Assembly (NCBI GenBank): GCA_003971905.1
Contig: RSEE01000037.1
Location: forward strand, 310,001 to 374,000
DNA length: 64,000 bases
Source: Moniliella sp. 'wahieum'
Lineage: Eukaryota; Basidiomycota; Moniliellomycetes; Moniliellales; Moniliellaceae
Direction of reading: 5' to 3'
Each line of letters opens with the position of its first letter. The stretch's first letter is position 1. Under the pieces are notes generated by a model, which worked only from the letters and a program-made list of their open reading frames with translations, had not been told where the DNA came from and ran no database searches. Below, one piece after another: positions 1 to 12,400 of the stretch. A program made the position numbers and the translations under genes.

Positions 1-2309
1 GACACACAGACGCCCAACACGCTCCTCAACCTCAACGGTTCCTTGCATGGGATGGAAAGCTATGCCCACGTGCTGGGTCTGCGAGCCGTGGACGTGTTTG
101 GCAACGACAGCCATCTGGCTCATCATGGTGGGCGCCGTGACGATTGCCAGCGCGGTGGTTTGGATGATCGACATGGGCCACACCCGCTACCTGTACCGGC
201 ACCACCGCGACGAAGGCTTCTCGTTTACCCTCAGCGAGGCTGCGGACCAGGCGGAAAAGGGAGCAGTAGGCCACGGCACTGTTAACCAGAGGCTGCAACA
301 GATCTTTGGCTCCCACATCAATGCCTACGTGGGTAACCTGTTGCGCCTCTTGATCTTGTTCCACTTGCCGCTGACAATCATGAGTGTGTATCATTTTAGT
401 ACCTTTGCCTTCTCCCACCCTGGCACAACGGCGTGTGCTGCCCTCTCCTTTGCCTTCTTTTGCGTCCTGGCGCCGGGGGTAGTACTATGGCGGTTGTGCG
501 CCCACGATGCTGCGTCGTTGTGGTCCGACAAGCAGCTGCTTCTGAGTTATGGCCCCTTGTACAACTATTACGACCCCACCTCGCGTCTCTTTCCACTCAT
601 CCCCTTTGCCCACTCGCTCGTCTTGGGCATTGTAATTGGCGCGGGACAACAGAGTGGGTCTGCGCAAGCGATCCTCGTGCTCGTTTTTGAGATCCTCTTG
701 GCCCTCGCTTACATTTTCTGGCTCCCCTGGGGCGAAGGGGCGGTCATGGCTCCGCTCAGTTTCGTCTGGAGCGTAGCCCGGATCGCGACAGCGGTGCTTC
801 TCTTGCTTCTGAGTCCGCTGGTCAACCTGTCCGCGCCCGCACGATGGTGGATCACATACGTTCTGCTGCTCATTCAAGCCATTGTGGCGGTCGGGTTTGG
901 TTTGCTATTGTTGGCCAAACTGGTGGAGGCCATGATACGGATTGGGTGGAAAGTGTCGTTTGACGATTCCAAGTCTTCTCGCAACACAGGTTTGGGCGGC
1001 GGTACACCGCATCCGTCGCCGCACGTACAAAACCCGCCTAGTGTCCCCTGCTAAACAGACCAAGTCCCCCGCTGCCGCAGCACGAAGCCGAACGCCCAGC
1101 ACGACGTTGATGGGTGCCCAGACGACTGCGACGGACCACGCCTTGGGTGCGTATGCGCCCTACTTTGCTTCGGAACCGACCGAGGAAGGGGGCATCATGT
1201 CCGCCCTCCCTCCCCTGCGCGGCGACGTGGACCAAGCCGAGACCAGCGCTGCTCGCGGCTTTGTCCGACTGGGTGGTCGCCGTGCCACGGACCAAGCCGC
1301 TGCATCATATGGCCCGACCGGGTTTGCTGGCCAGTCCACCGTCTCGTCCCACGACCGTGGGCGCACCCGATTTGGCCGAGGCCTGTGGTGGCGCCGTGTG
1401 CCAGTAGATTCGGACACCGAGTCGCTCACTTCGTCCGACGAAGAGGAATATGGACTCGGGACCGCACCGGCGGCGCATAGCGCTGCCAACCTGTCCAAGC
1501 CCAAGTGGAACCTGTTGCATCGGTTCGTTCCCCTCGCGCCGCAGCTGCGCGTGAGCCAGAGGAGATGAGCGAGACAGCGCCCATCGTGCCAGAGTCCGCC
1601 ACCACGCCCGCCTTCTCCGTCGTTCGTCCCCCAAGAGGGACGCTTTCTTCCCTGGCAGCTGCAGTCGAACCCGAGTCGACTGGGACTGGCCAGCCGAGCT
1701 TGCCCCCATCGCAGCCGCCTTCGTCTACCGAGCCACTAGCAACAGAGGGTGCTGCTGATGCTCCTTCCCGATCGGACAGGTTCCTGGATGGGCCCCCGCT
1801 CGCGCGCTTCGCAGTGCTTCCACCGCCACTCGGGCCACAGTCGAGTCGAGCGAGACTGAACCGGCTCGGAGCGCGCACGTGCGCGCCCACATTCGTACCC
1901 CACAACAACTCTACTCTCTCTCTCGAGAGCACCCATGCGTCCGACCCCATGTCCGACAGCATGTTTTGGTTGCCGTCCGACACGCCCGAGTTCCACGCCG
2001 CGCTCACCCCAGCCCCTGGCCTTCGCTCCACCCCCGTTCTCCCTGTGACACGTACAGGGCCAACACACGCCCCCTCAGCCGCCGTTCCTACCCCCACTGT
2101 GTCTTCTCACATCCCTCCGCGCCTCCCGCGCCTCCCGCACCTCCCGCGCCTCGCTCCCGCCCCCCGTCTCGGCGGCCGACATGTATTTATCCCCCGCCGA
2201 TCCGGTGGAACGTATATCGTCGCCGGCTGCTGCTGTACCGGCGCCGGCGCCGGCACGGGCGCAAGCCCTGGCTGACCTTGCGCCCGCGGCACCAACCAGT
2301 CCAATCTAA
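1..2309 (+). CDS. Fungal TRP-like (Flc/Pkd2-type) membrane protein, C-terminal part
   Basis: The gene enters from the left edge, so the N-terminus, including the expected lumenal ML-like domain, is missing. The visible part has about seven hydrophobic segments between roughly 110 and 950. It carries the fungal TRP-family landmarks YGPLYNYY and GAGQQSGSAQ in order, followed by an acidic residue in the next helix (LVFEILLAL). Known members are flavin-carrier or TRP-like channels of the ER, vacuole or plasma membrane linked to calcium and wall homeostasis. After about 980 the protein is a long Ser/Pro/Thr-rich cytoplasmic tail that closes with AAPTSPI and a TAA at 2307-2309. Reading frame moves 1 to 2 near 110, 2 to 3 near 990, 3 to 2 near 1550 and 2 to 3 near 2150. 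No splice sites fit these shifts well, so I read them as sequence errors. Family call is firm; the substrate or ion is unknown. Confidence 0.8.
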
Positions 2310-2464
2310 GCGTGAATGCCAGCATACATTCGCGCCGCATCGTCCAAGGCCAAAGCGCCGAGGTGTTGATGTTGGACGAGGAGTGACACGGCACAAGTCA
2401 CACGGCACGAACCTGATGGCTCAGTCTGAGCGCTACCCAGGTCGGCGTGCCTCTCTTTCCTCGG

Positions 2465-2535
2465 GAAACCTTCCCTTCCCCTGCCTTGCCTTCCCTTGCC
2501 TTCCCTTCCTTTCCCTTCCCTTTCCTTTCCTTGCT
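2465..2535. repeat. CCTTCC pyrimidine tract
   Basis: About 70 bases of almost pure C and T on the plus strand, built from degenerate TTCCC/TTGCC units, just downstream of the TRP-like gene. Confidence 0.7.
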
Positions 2536-2841
2536 CATTTGCATCTGTCGCCCCCTTTCCCCGCATCGCATTATTGCTCTTGAACCGTTTGTCACGGTTG
2601 GTTTGCTTTCTAGGCCCCCGCATACATCTCTCCTCCTCCCAGCTGCGCCCCCAACTGATTCTCGCTCCCATTCTGCCGGTGCTATGCTGCTAAGATCTCT
2701 AGGATCTCTGGCATCCTTTCGGTTTGCTTCTCAACCTAGGACGCTGGCCCACAACGGGCATGAACTGGACAGCACGCCACATCCCGTACTTGTACCAGGT
2801 AAGAGAGAACAAGGAGTGCGATCGGCTTATCAAATAACAAT

Positions 2842-2876
2842 GTGCAGCGTGCAGCGTGCAGCGTGCAGCGTGCAGC
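2842..2876. repeat. Tandem heptamer (GTGCAGC)5
   Basis: Five perfect copies of a 7-base unit in intergenic DNA. It is one of several period-7 arrays in this window. Confidence 0.9.
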
Positions 2877-3299
2877 AGGGACAGGGGCAGGGGGCGTGGG
2901 GGGGATGGAGGCGATGAGGGAAGGTCTGAGGCCGGAGGATAGAATATATCAGATCGACATGAACGGTACGCCCTACCGGGGGGAACATATTTCGGCGTGC
3001 AAGCTGGCTGGGGTGCAGGGAGGCCACTGCCGCTGTGGCGTCGCCCGTGGTGCGACACTCATGGCGCTCAATGGACCGAGTGTCGTGCCCAGAGGATGGC
3101 ATGGCAGGAGTAGTAACAGGAATAGTAACAGTAACAGGCAGAAAGAACAACGAAACAGAACAAGCGCCAAGACGAGCGTGCCGGAAAGACGGAGGGTCGA
3201 AGGAGGCACGCACGAGAGCTAGGCGGTTGCAGTCTAGGGCGAACCAGGGGCTAGGGGGGAGGGGAGGCACCCATCGCATGCGTCCGGGGTCAGGGCGAG

Positions 3300-3775
3300 T
3301 TAGGCAGGCACCTTATCGTGGTGGTAAGCCGGGGGCGGTGGCCCCGGGGGCGGAGGGTAAGAGAATTGCTGGTCGTCAGGGGTGGGGGGGACGTGGGTGG
3401 GGCGGCCCAGGACTGTTCGCCTGCCTTGGGCGGGTAAAAGTACGGTTGGGCCGGGGCAGGGTAGGGTGCCGCGGTGGGTGGGGCGGCGGCGATCAACACC
3501 TGTCGCCGGCGGCGGACGACAAACAGGCTCATCAAAACAAACAGGAAGAACACGCCCACGATCACGGCCCACGCTACGTGGGTTCAACCCAGGAGAGGGC
3601 ACACACATGTCAGCGTGGGGGGAGGGGGTGGCCACTGCGGCCTCCGAGATGGCGCGGACAGGGGGGGAGAGAGAGCAAACGTACCAATGCCCCATTTGGC
3701 GCCTGAGGAGAGGCCACACCAGTAGAGATTGCCGAAGCGGTCGGCACAGTACTCGCGCTTTTGTAAGACGGGCAT
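3300..3775 (-). CDS. RCR-family (Rcr1/Rcr2-like) single-pass membrane protein
   Basis: Two exons. Exon 1 (3775-3685) starts at ATG and encodes MPVLQKREYCADRFGNLYWC, a short lumenal segment with two cysteines. The intron is 3684-3574 (GTACGT...GTAG). Exon 2 (3573-3300) encodes one transmembrane helix (AVIVGVFFLFVLMSLFVV), a basic RRRRQ anchor and a Pro/Tyr-rich tail. This matches the fungal RCR family, whose yeast members affect wall chitin and plasma-membrane traffic through the ubiquitin ligase Rsp5. The tail ends PPPPAYHHDKVPA and includes a PPxY motif (PPAY), the usual Rsp5 WW-domain ligand. The frame changes at a G run near 3383-3390, after which the Pro-rich tail continues to a TAA. Length is about 120 residues, normal for the family. 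The neighbouring chitin synthase makes a wall role attractive, but that is inference. Confidence 0.72.
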
Positions 3776-5164
3776 GGCGTACGAGGAGGAGGAGGAGGAG
3801 GAAGGGAGGAGGGGAGGAGACGAAGCGGAGGAGAGGAGGGTTCGATCGGGTGGCGGCGGGATGCAGGAGGGGTGATCGATGACGCATGATTGATGGATGA
3901 TGTCACGCCAAGGCTGCGACTGCTGCGACGCAGGCCAGGCTGGCCAGGTGCCTGATCTGCCGAGGCGCCGGCGATCGATGAAATTAAAAGCGCGCGCGCC
4001 AACCTAGTCAGTGTTCCTTGGGGAGCGATGCACATTGCAGATGGTAGTGACTATGAAACTTGCAAACGCGCGCGTTGCAACATTGCAATGTGCAAGGTGA
4101 AAGCCCAGGTGATCTGATGGTTGCACGTTGGGGGGGCACAGACCATTCTTCCCGTGCGAACAGCAGAGTTCGCAATCGTCCTGAAAATTGAATATGGCAC
4201 ACAAGGGTGTACAACGTGTAGGTGTATGTACGTGCACGCTGTGAATTCAGGTGCCGACGTTCAGGCCAGCTTGAAGCTTGAAGCTTGAAGCTTGAAGCTT
4301 GAAGCTTGAAGCTTGAAGCTTGAATGTACTGAACATTCAACGTAGGAGGCCGCCTGTAGGCCTCGGGCTGAACTACGTACGTCTGACGCCAGCTGCCTGT
4401 GGCGTGTGAGGTCACGCGCATGAGAGGGGTAACCGGTAACTAGCAGGTAACATGGTAACAGTGCGCTTGTCTGATTGAGAGAGGGGTGCCTCCACTCTGG
4501 AACTGAGTACAGATATGGATAAAGCCCCAAAGGCCCAAGGCGCCATACGTACTTAGCGTGCCAGGCAAGCTCCAAGGCAGTCCAAGGCCAGCGACCACTC
4601 CACGAGCGCGCGAGGTGAGCCAAGCGTGCGCAAGCCCGAGCGGGCGGCAGGGGACATGGCGACAGGCGACGCGGTGGACGTGGGAATCCGACGACTGGGC
4701 ACGCTGCCCTGGCACCAGCGCAGTGGTTCGTGACCCCACGCGGGTGCCCCGGCGGGGACAGTGGGCTGCTGCGACGGGCAGGCCGCCAGAGACGCACGCA
4801 GAGCTGCGCAGCACCAGCACGCAGAGGGCGCGGTGCAGTGCCCGGCGGGGAGCCGCCGCAGCGACACTGGCGCCGGGCGCGCACCCCCGGTGGGGCAGGC
4901 AGCCCCCCAGGCAGGCGCCTGCGGCGGGCGGGCGACGGGTGACGGGTGGTCGATGAGGCGGCAGGCCGGCGTGGAGCGAGGCCGAGGCGGCTGCGGCAGA
5001 GCGGTGCGCCTCCTGAGAGCCTGCGAGCACGACAGGCTCCTGCGCCGCTCCCAGCCACCGGCCGGTGCGCTCGCGTCCCTATAAGAATCACCGCCACCGC
5101 GCCCCGTCATGCGCCCCGCACGCCCCCCTCCCCCGCCCCCACCACCACCCCCCGGCCGTCGAGG
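3776..5164. other. Divergent intergenic region (RCR-like and chitin synthase promoters)
   Basis: 1.4 kb between two gene starts. It contains GATCGATGACGCATGAT-type sequence near 3875-3900, the TTGAAGC array, and GC-rich DNA at 4550-5100 that gives spurious long frames on both strands. No gene was recognised inside. Confidence 0.5.
4269..4324. repeat. Tandem heptamer (TTGAAGC)7
   Basis: Seven perfect copies plus a partial copy. Each junction creates an AAGCTT hexamer. It lies about 500 bp upstream of the RCR-like start and 840 bp upstream of the chitin synthase start. Confidence 0.95.
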
Positions 5165-8121
5165 ATGAGCCACCAGCCCTACGCACCGCTCCACGGCGCA
5201 GAGCAGGGGTACTCGACCGACTATGTCGCGACCGCCGCCACCCCGCCCCTGCCTCCCCCTGCCGGCCACACCGGCACAGGCACCGCCCAGGCGCCGTGCC
5301 TACTATGACGAGAGTGCCTCCTTCAGCTACGACCCCTACGGCGAGACACACGGCTATGCCGAGGATGAGTCCAAGGCTCAGCTCGCAGAGGAACAGGCAC
5401 TGACCAGCGAAAAACACGACGCCGTCATTCCTGACCCCATGGACGTTACCTACCCGCCGCCACGCACGTCCAGTACGGGTACGTTGCCTCGTTGGCTTTC
5501 CTCTCTTTTGTGTTCTGCCCCCCCTCCTCGTGCATACTAACACGGCCTCTGCCCCCCACAGCCTCCCGGATCCCAACTCGTTTGGCATCCCACGCCTGCT
5601 GGCACACCCTTTGACGCCTCCACTCGTCCGGAACGGCCGTTTCGTTTTGAGGTGGGCCCTGACGACAGTGCTTCGCAGGTCCAGTCACAAGTGGCTTGGG
5701 CCCAGCGCCAGGCCGGACCCCGGCGCGGCCTGACTCGGCGCGTCAAGCTGACCAAGGGCCACTGGACCGTGGAGCACCGTGTTCCGACCGCTGTGCGCAA
5801 CTCGTTTGAGCCCAAGTGGGTGCAGGGCTCAACGACGACCGAGTTTACCCACATGCGCTACACGGCCGCTACGTGCGACCCGGACGACTTTACTCGTGAG
5901 AATGGGTGGTCGCTGCGCGCGTCCGACCTGTATGGCCGCGACACGGAGATCCTGATTGCCATCACGTACTACAATGAGGACCGCGTGCTGGTCGCGCGTA
6001 CGTTGCATGGCGTGATGGAAAACATTCGCGACATTTGCAAGTCCAAGTCGTCCAAGTTTTGGAGCCGTTCCGCCGAAGATGGTCGGCAGAGCTGGCAGCG
6101 CATTGTTGTTGCACTCATCTTTGATGGCATTGATCCATGTGACAAGGAAGTGCTCGACTTGTTGGCTACGGTGGGTGTATACCAAGACGGAGTGATGAAG
6201 CGCAAGGTCGATGGAAAGGAAACGGTGGCCCACTTGTTTGAGTACACGACGCAACTCTCGGTTGATCCCAAGCCCTCGCTCGTCCAGCCGCATGGGACGA
6301 CAAGAACAACATGGTGCCTGTCCAAATGATTTTCTGCCTCAAGCAGAAGAACGCGAAAAAGATCAACTCGCACCGCTGGCTGTTCAACGCCCTCGGTCTC
6401 CATCTTCAACCTGAGGTGTGCATCCTGATTGACGCAGGTACCAAGCCGAGCCCCAAGAGTCTATACTATCTATGGGAAGCCATGTACAACAACCGCAACC
6501 TGGTGTTGCTGTGGCGAAATTCACGCCATGATCAAGGGGGTACCAAGCTGATCAATCCGCTGGTCGCCGCTCAAAATTTCGAGTACAAGATGAGCAACAT
6601 TCTCGACAGCCACTCGAGAGTGCCTTGGCTATGTCTCTGTTTTGCCCGGTGCGTTTAGTGCGTATCGGTACAGCGCAATCCAGGGAAGACCCCTGCAGCA
6701 GTATTTCCACGGCGACCATACCCTTGCGGATCGGTTGGGCAAAAAGGGCGTTCAAGGCATGGACATCTTTACCAAGAACATGTTTTGGCTGAGGACCGCA
6801 TCCTGTGTTTTGAACTGGTTTTCAAAGCCCAGAGCCGCTGGTCTTGGGCTACGTAAAAAAGGCCAGGGGAAACCGATGTACCGGAGGCGGCGGCCGAGCT
6901 GATCAGCCAGCGCCGACGTTGGCTCATGGTTCCTTTGCTGCTTCCATTTACGCCCTGGTCCACTTTTGGAGATTTATGGTTCTGGTCACGGTATCTTTCG
7001 CATGTTTTTCCTCCATCTCCAAGCTCTGTACAATGCCCTCGTCCTCTTTTTCACCTGGTTTGCCCTCGCCAACCTGTGGCTTACGTTTGCCATCATCATT
7101 GAGTTTATGCCCAACGTGATCATTGGCGGGAAGCACGACACGCTCAAGCAGATCTTTCTATGGATCAATGAGGCGTGCATGTGGATTTACGTCTTCTTCC
7201 TCGTCCTCCAATTTGTGTTGGCTTTAGGAAATCGACCCAAAGCAGAGCAGCCACTGTATGTGCTCTCCTTTCTTGTGTTTGCCGTCATGGGCCTTTATCT
7301 GTTGGTGGTCTCGATTTGGCTCACGGTCAAAATGTGGTTGAAGAGGATGACAAGGCAAAGGATAACACGTGTCATTCTGGAAAATGTTCTTCCAGGATGC
7401 CTCCACCACCATGTCTTGGTCGCTAGTTTAGTGGCTACGTTTGGTGTCTACATGGTCGCTTCGATCATGTACCTTGATCCGTGGCACATGTTCACCTCCT
7501 TCCCTCAGTATTTGGCCATTGCTCCAGCTTGATCAACATCCTCAACGTGTATGCGTTCTGCAACCTTCACGACGTGAGTTGGGGTACGAAAGGGTCGGAT
7601 AAGGCGGACGTGCTGCCGTCGGTCGAGACGAGCAAGAAGGCGGCGGATGGAAGCGTGGAAGAGGTGGAGCAAAAGCAAGAAGACATTGATGCTCATTTCC
7701 GGGAAGTGGTCCAGCGTGCTGTGGCCCCCGTGGTGATTGTCGAGGAGAAGGAGAAGCCACCATGGACGACAGCAACAAGACGTTCCGGACGCGTTTGTTG
7801 CTGCGTGGATCCTGTGCAATGGTGCGCTGACAGTGGCATCAGAACATCAATGGCCTCAACTACGACCGTCGGACAGCAGGTTCGAGCGGGAGCAAGCCGA
7901 AACGGAACAACACCAACTACTACTTTAAATTTTTGCTCTGGTCCACGTTTGGCTTGTCCTTTTTCAAGTTTTGCGGCTTTTGTCGTCTTTGGTCCACGCG
8001 TCTGCTGGGCAAGCCGTTCGCAAGACGTAGGCCTCTCTCTCCTCGATCCTGCCGCATGCCCATCTCCTTTGCTCTCGGCCGTTTTATTCACCACGCCATG
8101 TGCCGCTCCACATATACCTGA
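5165..8121 (+). CDS. Chitin synthase, class I-III type
   Basis: Polymerises UDP-GlcNAc into chitin at the plasma membrane. ATG at 5165 ([14 protein letters not shown]) begins a disordered N-terminus. An intron runs from about 5479 to 5561, with TACTAAC at 5534-5540. The chitin-synthase N-terminal domain follows ([17 protein letters not shown]), then the catalytic domain with [11 protein letters not shown], the [10 protein letters not shown] stretch, [45 protein letters not shown] near 6790 and the QRRRW product-channel motif near 6911. Several transmembrane helices lie from 6990 to 7510 and near 7930. Frame breaks occur near 5290, 6296, 6500-6545, 6612, 6635, 6790, 6926, 6973, 7510, 7760 and later. 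At least three are repaired by restoring one base to a short run (GGG at 6290-6293, A at 6930, TTT at 6972). The exact C-terminus is unclear. Confidence 0.9.
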
Positions 8122-9447
8122 GCTTGGACAGTGCCCTCGCTGAGGACCTGATTGCTTCCCACTTCCCTTCTCATGTCCCCCCCCTGTTTCTAGGGCTTGT
8201 CGATGAGTGGCCAATTCGGCAATTCGGCTCTGTCTCTAGTCCCTTTCTCTCTGTCATCCTTGTCATGGTTCCAGTCTCTCTGCCAAGGAGACTGGATCAT
8301 TGCGTGTCACGGCTTGCACGTTCACTTTGCACTTTCTTCCTTCCCCCCTGCGCTCATGTGGACGTATCCCCCCCCCCTGCCCTCTCCCCTTGTCCCCGAT
8401 GGTACTCCTTGTCCGTCCCGTTAAAAGCGGGTGCATGGGTCGCACTGGCCTTGATTTGACCCCAAGCCCACATGACTATACACCTGTTACGCCCGTTGTC
8501 GCTGGTTTCGTCGCCACGGTTCGTTGTGCATAGGCGTTGGGCTGTAACCACAACATGTGGCTGTGTGGTAGGATGTGGATGTGGACGATGAGATCTGAGA
8601 AGATCGGGGAACGGGTCTGTTACGAGAATGACGATTGAGAATTTGACGCGTATTATGAAACACTCGCCCGAGATGTTCTCCCATGATTAATGGTTGTCTG
8701 GCGGCAAGGATCAGCTTGAGGGATCAGCCTGATCGCTCAGTCTGTACCGGAAACAGAGAGGGGGATGTTCAGCGCTCATTAACATTGTTGATGCCAATGC
8801 GGACGAGTGACGACGGTTGAGAGTGTCGAGGGCTTGGGCGCTTCAGTGCCTGCAGCACGTGAGCGCCTCGCGCCCAGCAAAGATCGACGGCCCGACGCCT
8901 CTCCGCTGGTCTCCGACCGACGATCTAACCCGCACCGGACGACAGGCCAGGATGGGTGATGCATGATGCATGATGATCGCTCAGCGCCCCCTGGCCGTGC
9001 ATGGCTGGCAGCTGGCTTGGGTGGGGCCAGTCACCCTCTCGTGCTCGGTGCTAGTCTCTCGGTCTGGCGTCTGTCGGGAGAACAGCATGCCATGGCCCAC
9101 ACACCGCCCCTGTGGCTTCTGTCTGCCAGCGGCGGAGCGCATGGCATGCACATGCGATGTGTGACGCGCTACCATACGACACCTGAGGGCAAGCACTGCC
9201 CCCGTGCGGGGATGGCGGTGGGGGTGGCATGCGGCATTGCGGGGTACGTGCGCACACTGGCGCCGTGCGCCGCTGCGTCCCCGCACGCGCGGGCGGGGGC
9301 GTTTGGGCGCAGGGCAGCAGCACGCAGCGCATGCCCGCTGGCGTTTGAACGTTCAACGGAGCGTTCAACGACCACCTGGGCTGCGATGGGCGATGCTCAG
9401 CGCCCAGTCAGCGCTAGTGGCCGTGTGATCACAGGGAGGGTCCGTGA
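8122..9447. other. Intergenic region upstream of the WS/DGAT gene
   Basis: 1.3 kb. The first part is pyrimidine-rich and probably 3' UTR of chitin synthase. A TGATGCATGATGCATGATGA cluster lies at 8957-8976 and a GAACGTTCAACG motif at 9344-9372. No gene was recognised. Confidence 0.5.
9344..9372. promoter_or_regulatory. GAACGTTC motif pair upstream of the WS/DGAT start
   Basis: TTGAACGTTCAACGG is followed by GCGTTCAACG, 76-104 bases before the ATG at 9448. The same core is found upstream of other genes here, so it may be a shared promoter element; this is inference from recurrence. Confidence 0.4.
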
Positions 9448-12400
9448 ATGCAACAGAAGGACGTCAGTGTTCCCTCGGCCACCCCCCCACCACCATCCCA
9501 TCCCGCCTCCGCTGCCCGCCTTCCCGGTGGCCCAGCCCCCCCATGCCTCCCCATCCCCACGGATCCGCCGCAGAGCAGGGCGCGCATCCGCGCCCAGCGC
9601 ACTGCCCCCCGCCCTGCGCCCGACGGCTACAACGCTTCCGCCCCCGAGCGCTCCCGCTACCTCCCTCCGCCCCGCAACCCCCCCTCAATGAGCGCCGCCC
9701 GCCGCCGCGACTCCACACACGCCCCTACCCCGCCCAAAGTAACCCGCGACCCCGAGAGCAGTACCGCTCCCGTCCCCCCCCTCAAGCGGCACTGGCACCG
9801 CCGCCGCTGGCGCCTGAACCCCAGTCCCAGACCAAGCCTCAGCCGCGGGCCTCCGTGTCATCGGCCGAGACGCGATCTATGCTCTTGGAGCGCGTGCATG
9901 CTAATGAGCGCAAGCGCAGTGCTAAGCAGAACCACCGTCTCAATGCTGCTCTGGCCCAGGAAGTGCGGGATCTGTCCACGCGCGCGACCCCTTCCGCTGG
10001 CCCACTGAGCCCGGAGGAGGACGTAGCTCCTGCTGCTCGACTTGGGGCCGACGCGAATGACGACGAGGCCGACGAGGCTGTCCCGGCGCGACAGCGCAGA
10101 CTCCACTCGGTCCGGCGCAACCGCCCCGTTTCGGGCTTTGAGGACGACGCAATCCTCTCTGCGCCCCGTGTGCGTCCTCGTGCCAAGAGCGATTCCCCTC
10201 CTCTCCAGCAGACCTACACCCGCCACACGCGGACACGCTCCAGCGAACATCCCTCTGTCAGGCAGCCCACCCGATCATCTGTGCCCACCAGTCCGCGTGG
10301 GAAACCCAACCCGTACCCGTCTCGTACCAAGTCACACTCGTCTGCCGTCCCTGCCTCCGACCGGGTCCCTTACAACTCGGAATTGGAAGATGCACGGATC
10401 GCACGTGCTTCGACGCGTCGCAAGCGGACCGCTCGGTTGTCGGAAGAATACTACGACGACCAATTTGAGCTGGCCTCGCCGGGGGCCGATGCCTCCACCG
10501 CTCCAACCCCCGCCGAGCCGATGCTAGCACCCCCTCGGACCAGCAAAGCCCCGCCCGGACCGTTGCCTGTGGCCCCGCACCTCGCCAGTCCCACCGTTGC
10601 CGGCCGCTCTCAATCTCGTCCCAAGTCCCGCGCCCAGTACCGGGCCCAGATGCAACAGGAAGAGGATGAAGAATATATGGGCTTGTCTCCCACAGCGTTG
10701 CGCTCGCCCGATCCCAGGCAAAGGGGGAACTATCACGGGTAGGCTCCAAGCTCAAGCACCCGACCCACGAGAGGGCGCCGCTGTCCAACAGCTCTCAACA
10801 GCCTGACGAAGTGGGTACTTGGACCTCGTCGCCTCCCGCATCTCAAGCCACTTTGCCCACCATGGCAGATTCCCGTCCACCACCTACTTCCACTGTGGAT
10901 GAGCAAGCGGACACGCGCCCCGTCGATGCGCTCCCCCATTCCGACTGGGTTGATGAGCAGCCGAACGAGGAGGAGGAAGAGGAAGGGTCCAAGAAGGGCA
11001 CGTCGAGTCGGAGTTCGAGTTTACGCTATTCCGCTCACCCGTACCGGCCGCGTGGTCTGCCGCGCAGCTACAATGCCGTGAGCGCCATACTCACCGCCGT
11101 GCTCCTAGCGACCTGGAACGTTCGGCTTCTGCACGCCGCCACGCCAGTCTGCGCCGGAATGCATCTCGCACAGCTTATGGTGCTGCCGCTGTTACAGGGC
11201 TTGCTCCCCTCCGATCTGTCCGTGGTCCGCCTGCGGCAAAAGAGTTGGCGGATGAGCGGGACGCCGAATGGGCAGACGAGCCTCAAGCGCCCCGCCGTCA
11301 ACTGTCCCGTGGGCCCGCGGCACCAGGAGCCCAGTCGCCCTTTCATGATTCGCACTCCCCTTATCACCGTTCTCGCTCGCCCGTGCGAGGTGTTCGACCT
11401 ATGCCCCGACCTGCCCCTGTGGGCGCCCCGGCTCCGCGTGGTGAGAGGCTGGCCCCAACGGCTGGTAACGCGCGCCCAATGCTTGGGGACGATCTGCGCG
11501 AAAAGGAGGATCGGCGGCGCCTAGGAAGCGCAGAGTTTCTCCGACCTAGCCCGCAGTGCTTTCGGTTTGGGTGCCGGAGCCAAAGTGGCCGAAGGTGCGG
11601 ACCCAGCGCGGGACAATGCACGCCCAGCTGCAGGTGACGGCCGTCAGACTGGGCAGGCCGAGCCAGAAAAATCAGGTCGAACTGCATTCTTGGAGCGCTA
11701 CTCGATGCACAACGCCGCCACTCCCAATCCGTTCCGGATGAAACGGACCAAGTCGTTGACGGGAGTGGACCAAATGTTCTTTTTGATCGAGGACGATGTA
11801 TACCACTCGACCACGTTTTCGATCTACATGTTTGAATCCGTGGTGGATACCGCAACGGTGGTGTCCTTCTTTGAAAAGTTGGTCCAATTGTTCCCCAAGT
11901 ACCGGTACATATTGGAGTTGGACCCGCGCCAAGCTCTCAACCACGATCGAGCGGCACTGAACCGCCTGGCGCGAGGGCCACCGGATCTTGCACCCCCGCA
12001 GGACCCCAAGGTGGTTGAGGAGTTGCCTGACGAGCCTCGCACGAGTGCTGCTGCGGACGACCGTCAACGGCTGTTCAAGGAGGCCGGCATCCGCGCTCGT
12101 ATGGCTCACTTTGACGAGGGCCGCCGCACCAAGTGGACGCGCACACTCAAGGTGGGAAGCCAGTTCCGTCCCGCCAAATGGCGCATCCTCGACGACTTTG
12201 ATGTGCGGGAGAATATTGAGGAGCTGGACTGTGTTGCGCCTGAAAACGACGATGCTGCATTGTTTGACATTGTGAGTTGACCTTTTCCTTTTTCCCTGTC
12301 TCCTTTCCTTGTAGCATGGGATGCAATGACTGACACAGGATTGGGTTCTAGACGGGCAAATTCTTGGCGCAGCATTACAACTATGCCAAGCCTCTGTGGG

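Larger units (their letters stand above)
2310..3299. other. Convergent intergenic region
   Basis: This lies between the ends of the TRP-like gene and the RCR-like gene. It holds a pyrimidine tract at 2465-2535 and a heptamer array at 2842-2876. No gene or RNA was recognised. Confidence 0.5.

Noticed and set aside
4269-4324. Possible CRISPR-like array
   Set aside because: Units are 7 bases with no spacers, and this is a eukaryotic genome; it is a simple tandem repeat.
4261-5308. Long overlapping frames on both strands before chitin synthase
   Set aside because: They are Arg/Pro/Ala-rich by-products of high GC content with no domain; the support begins only at the ATG at 5165.
5165-8121. Chitin synthase as a pseudogene
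   Set aside because: All catalytic motifs remain, and breaks are single bases at runs seen in every other long gene, which points to sequence error.
11039-11220. Apparent transmembrane helices in the WS/DGAT N-terminus
   Set aside because: They appear in one frame only. The neighbouring frame gives Ser/Arg-rich disordered sequence that continues smoothly into the downstream coding frame.
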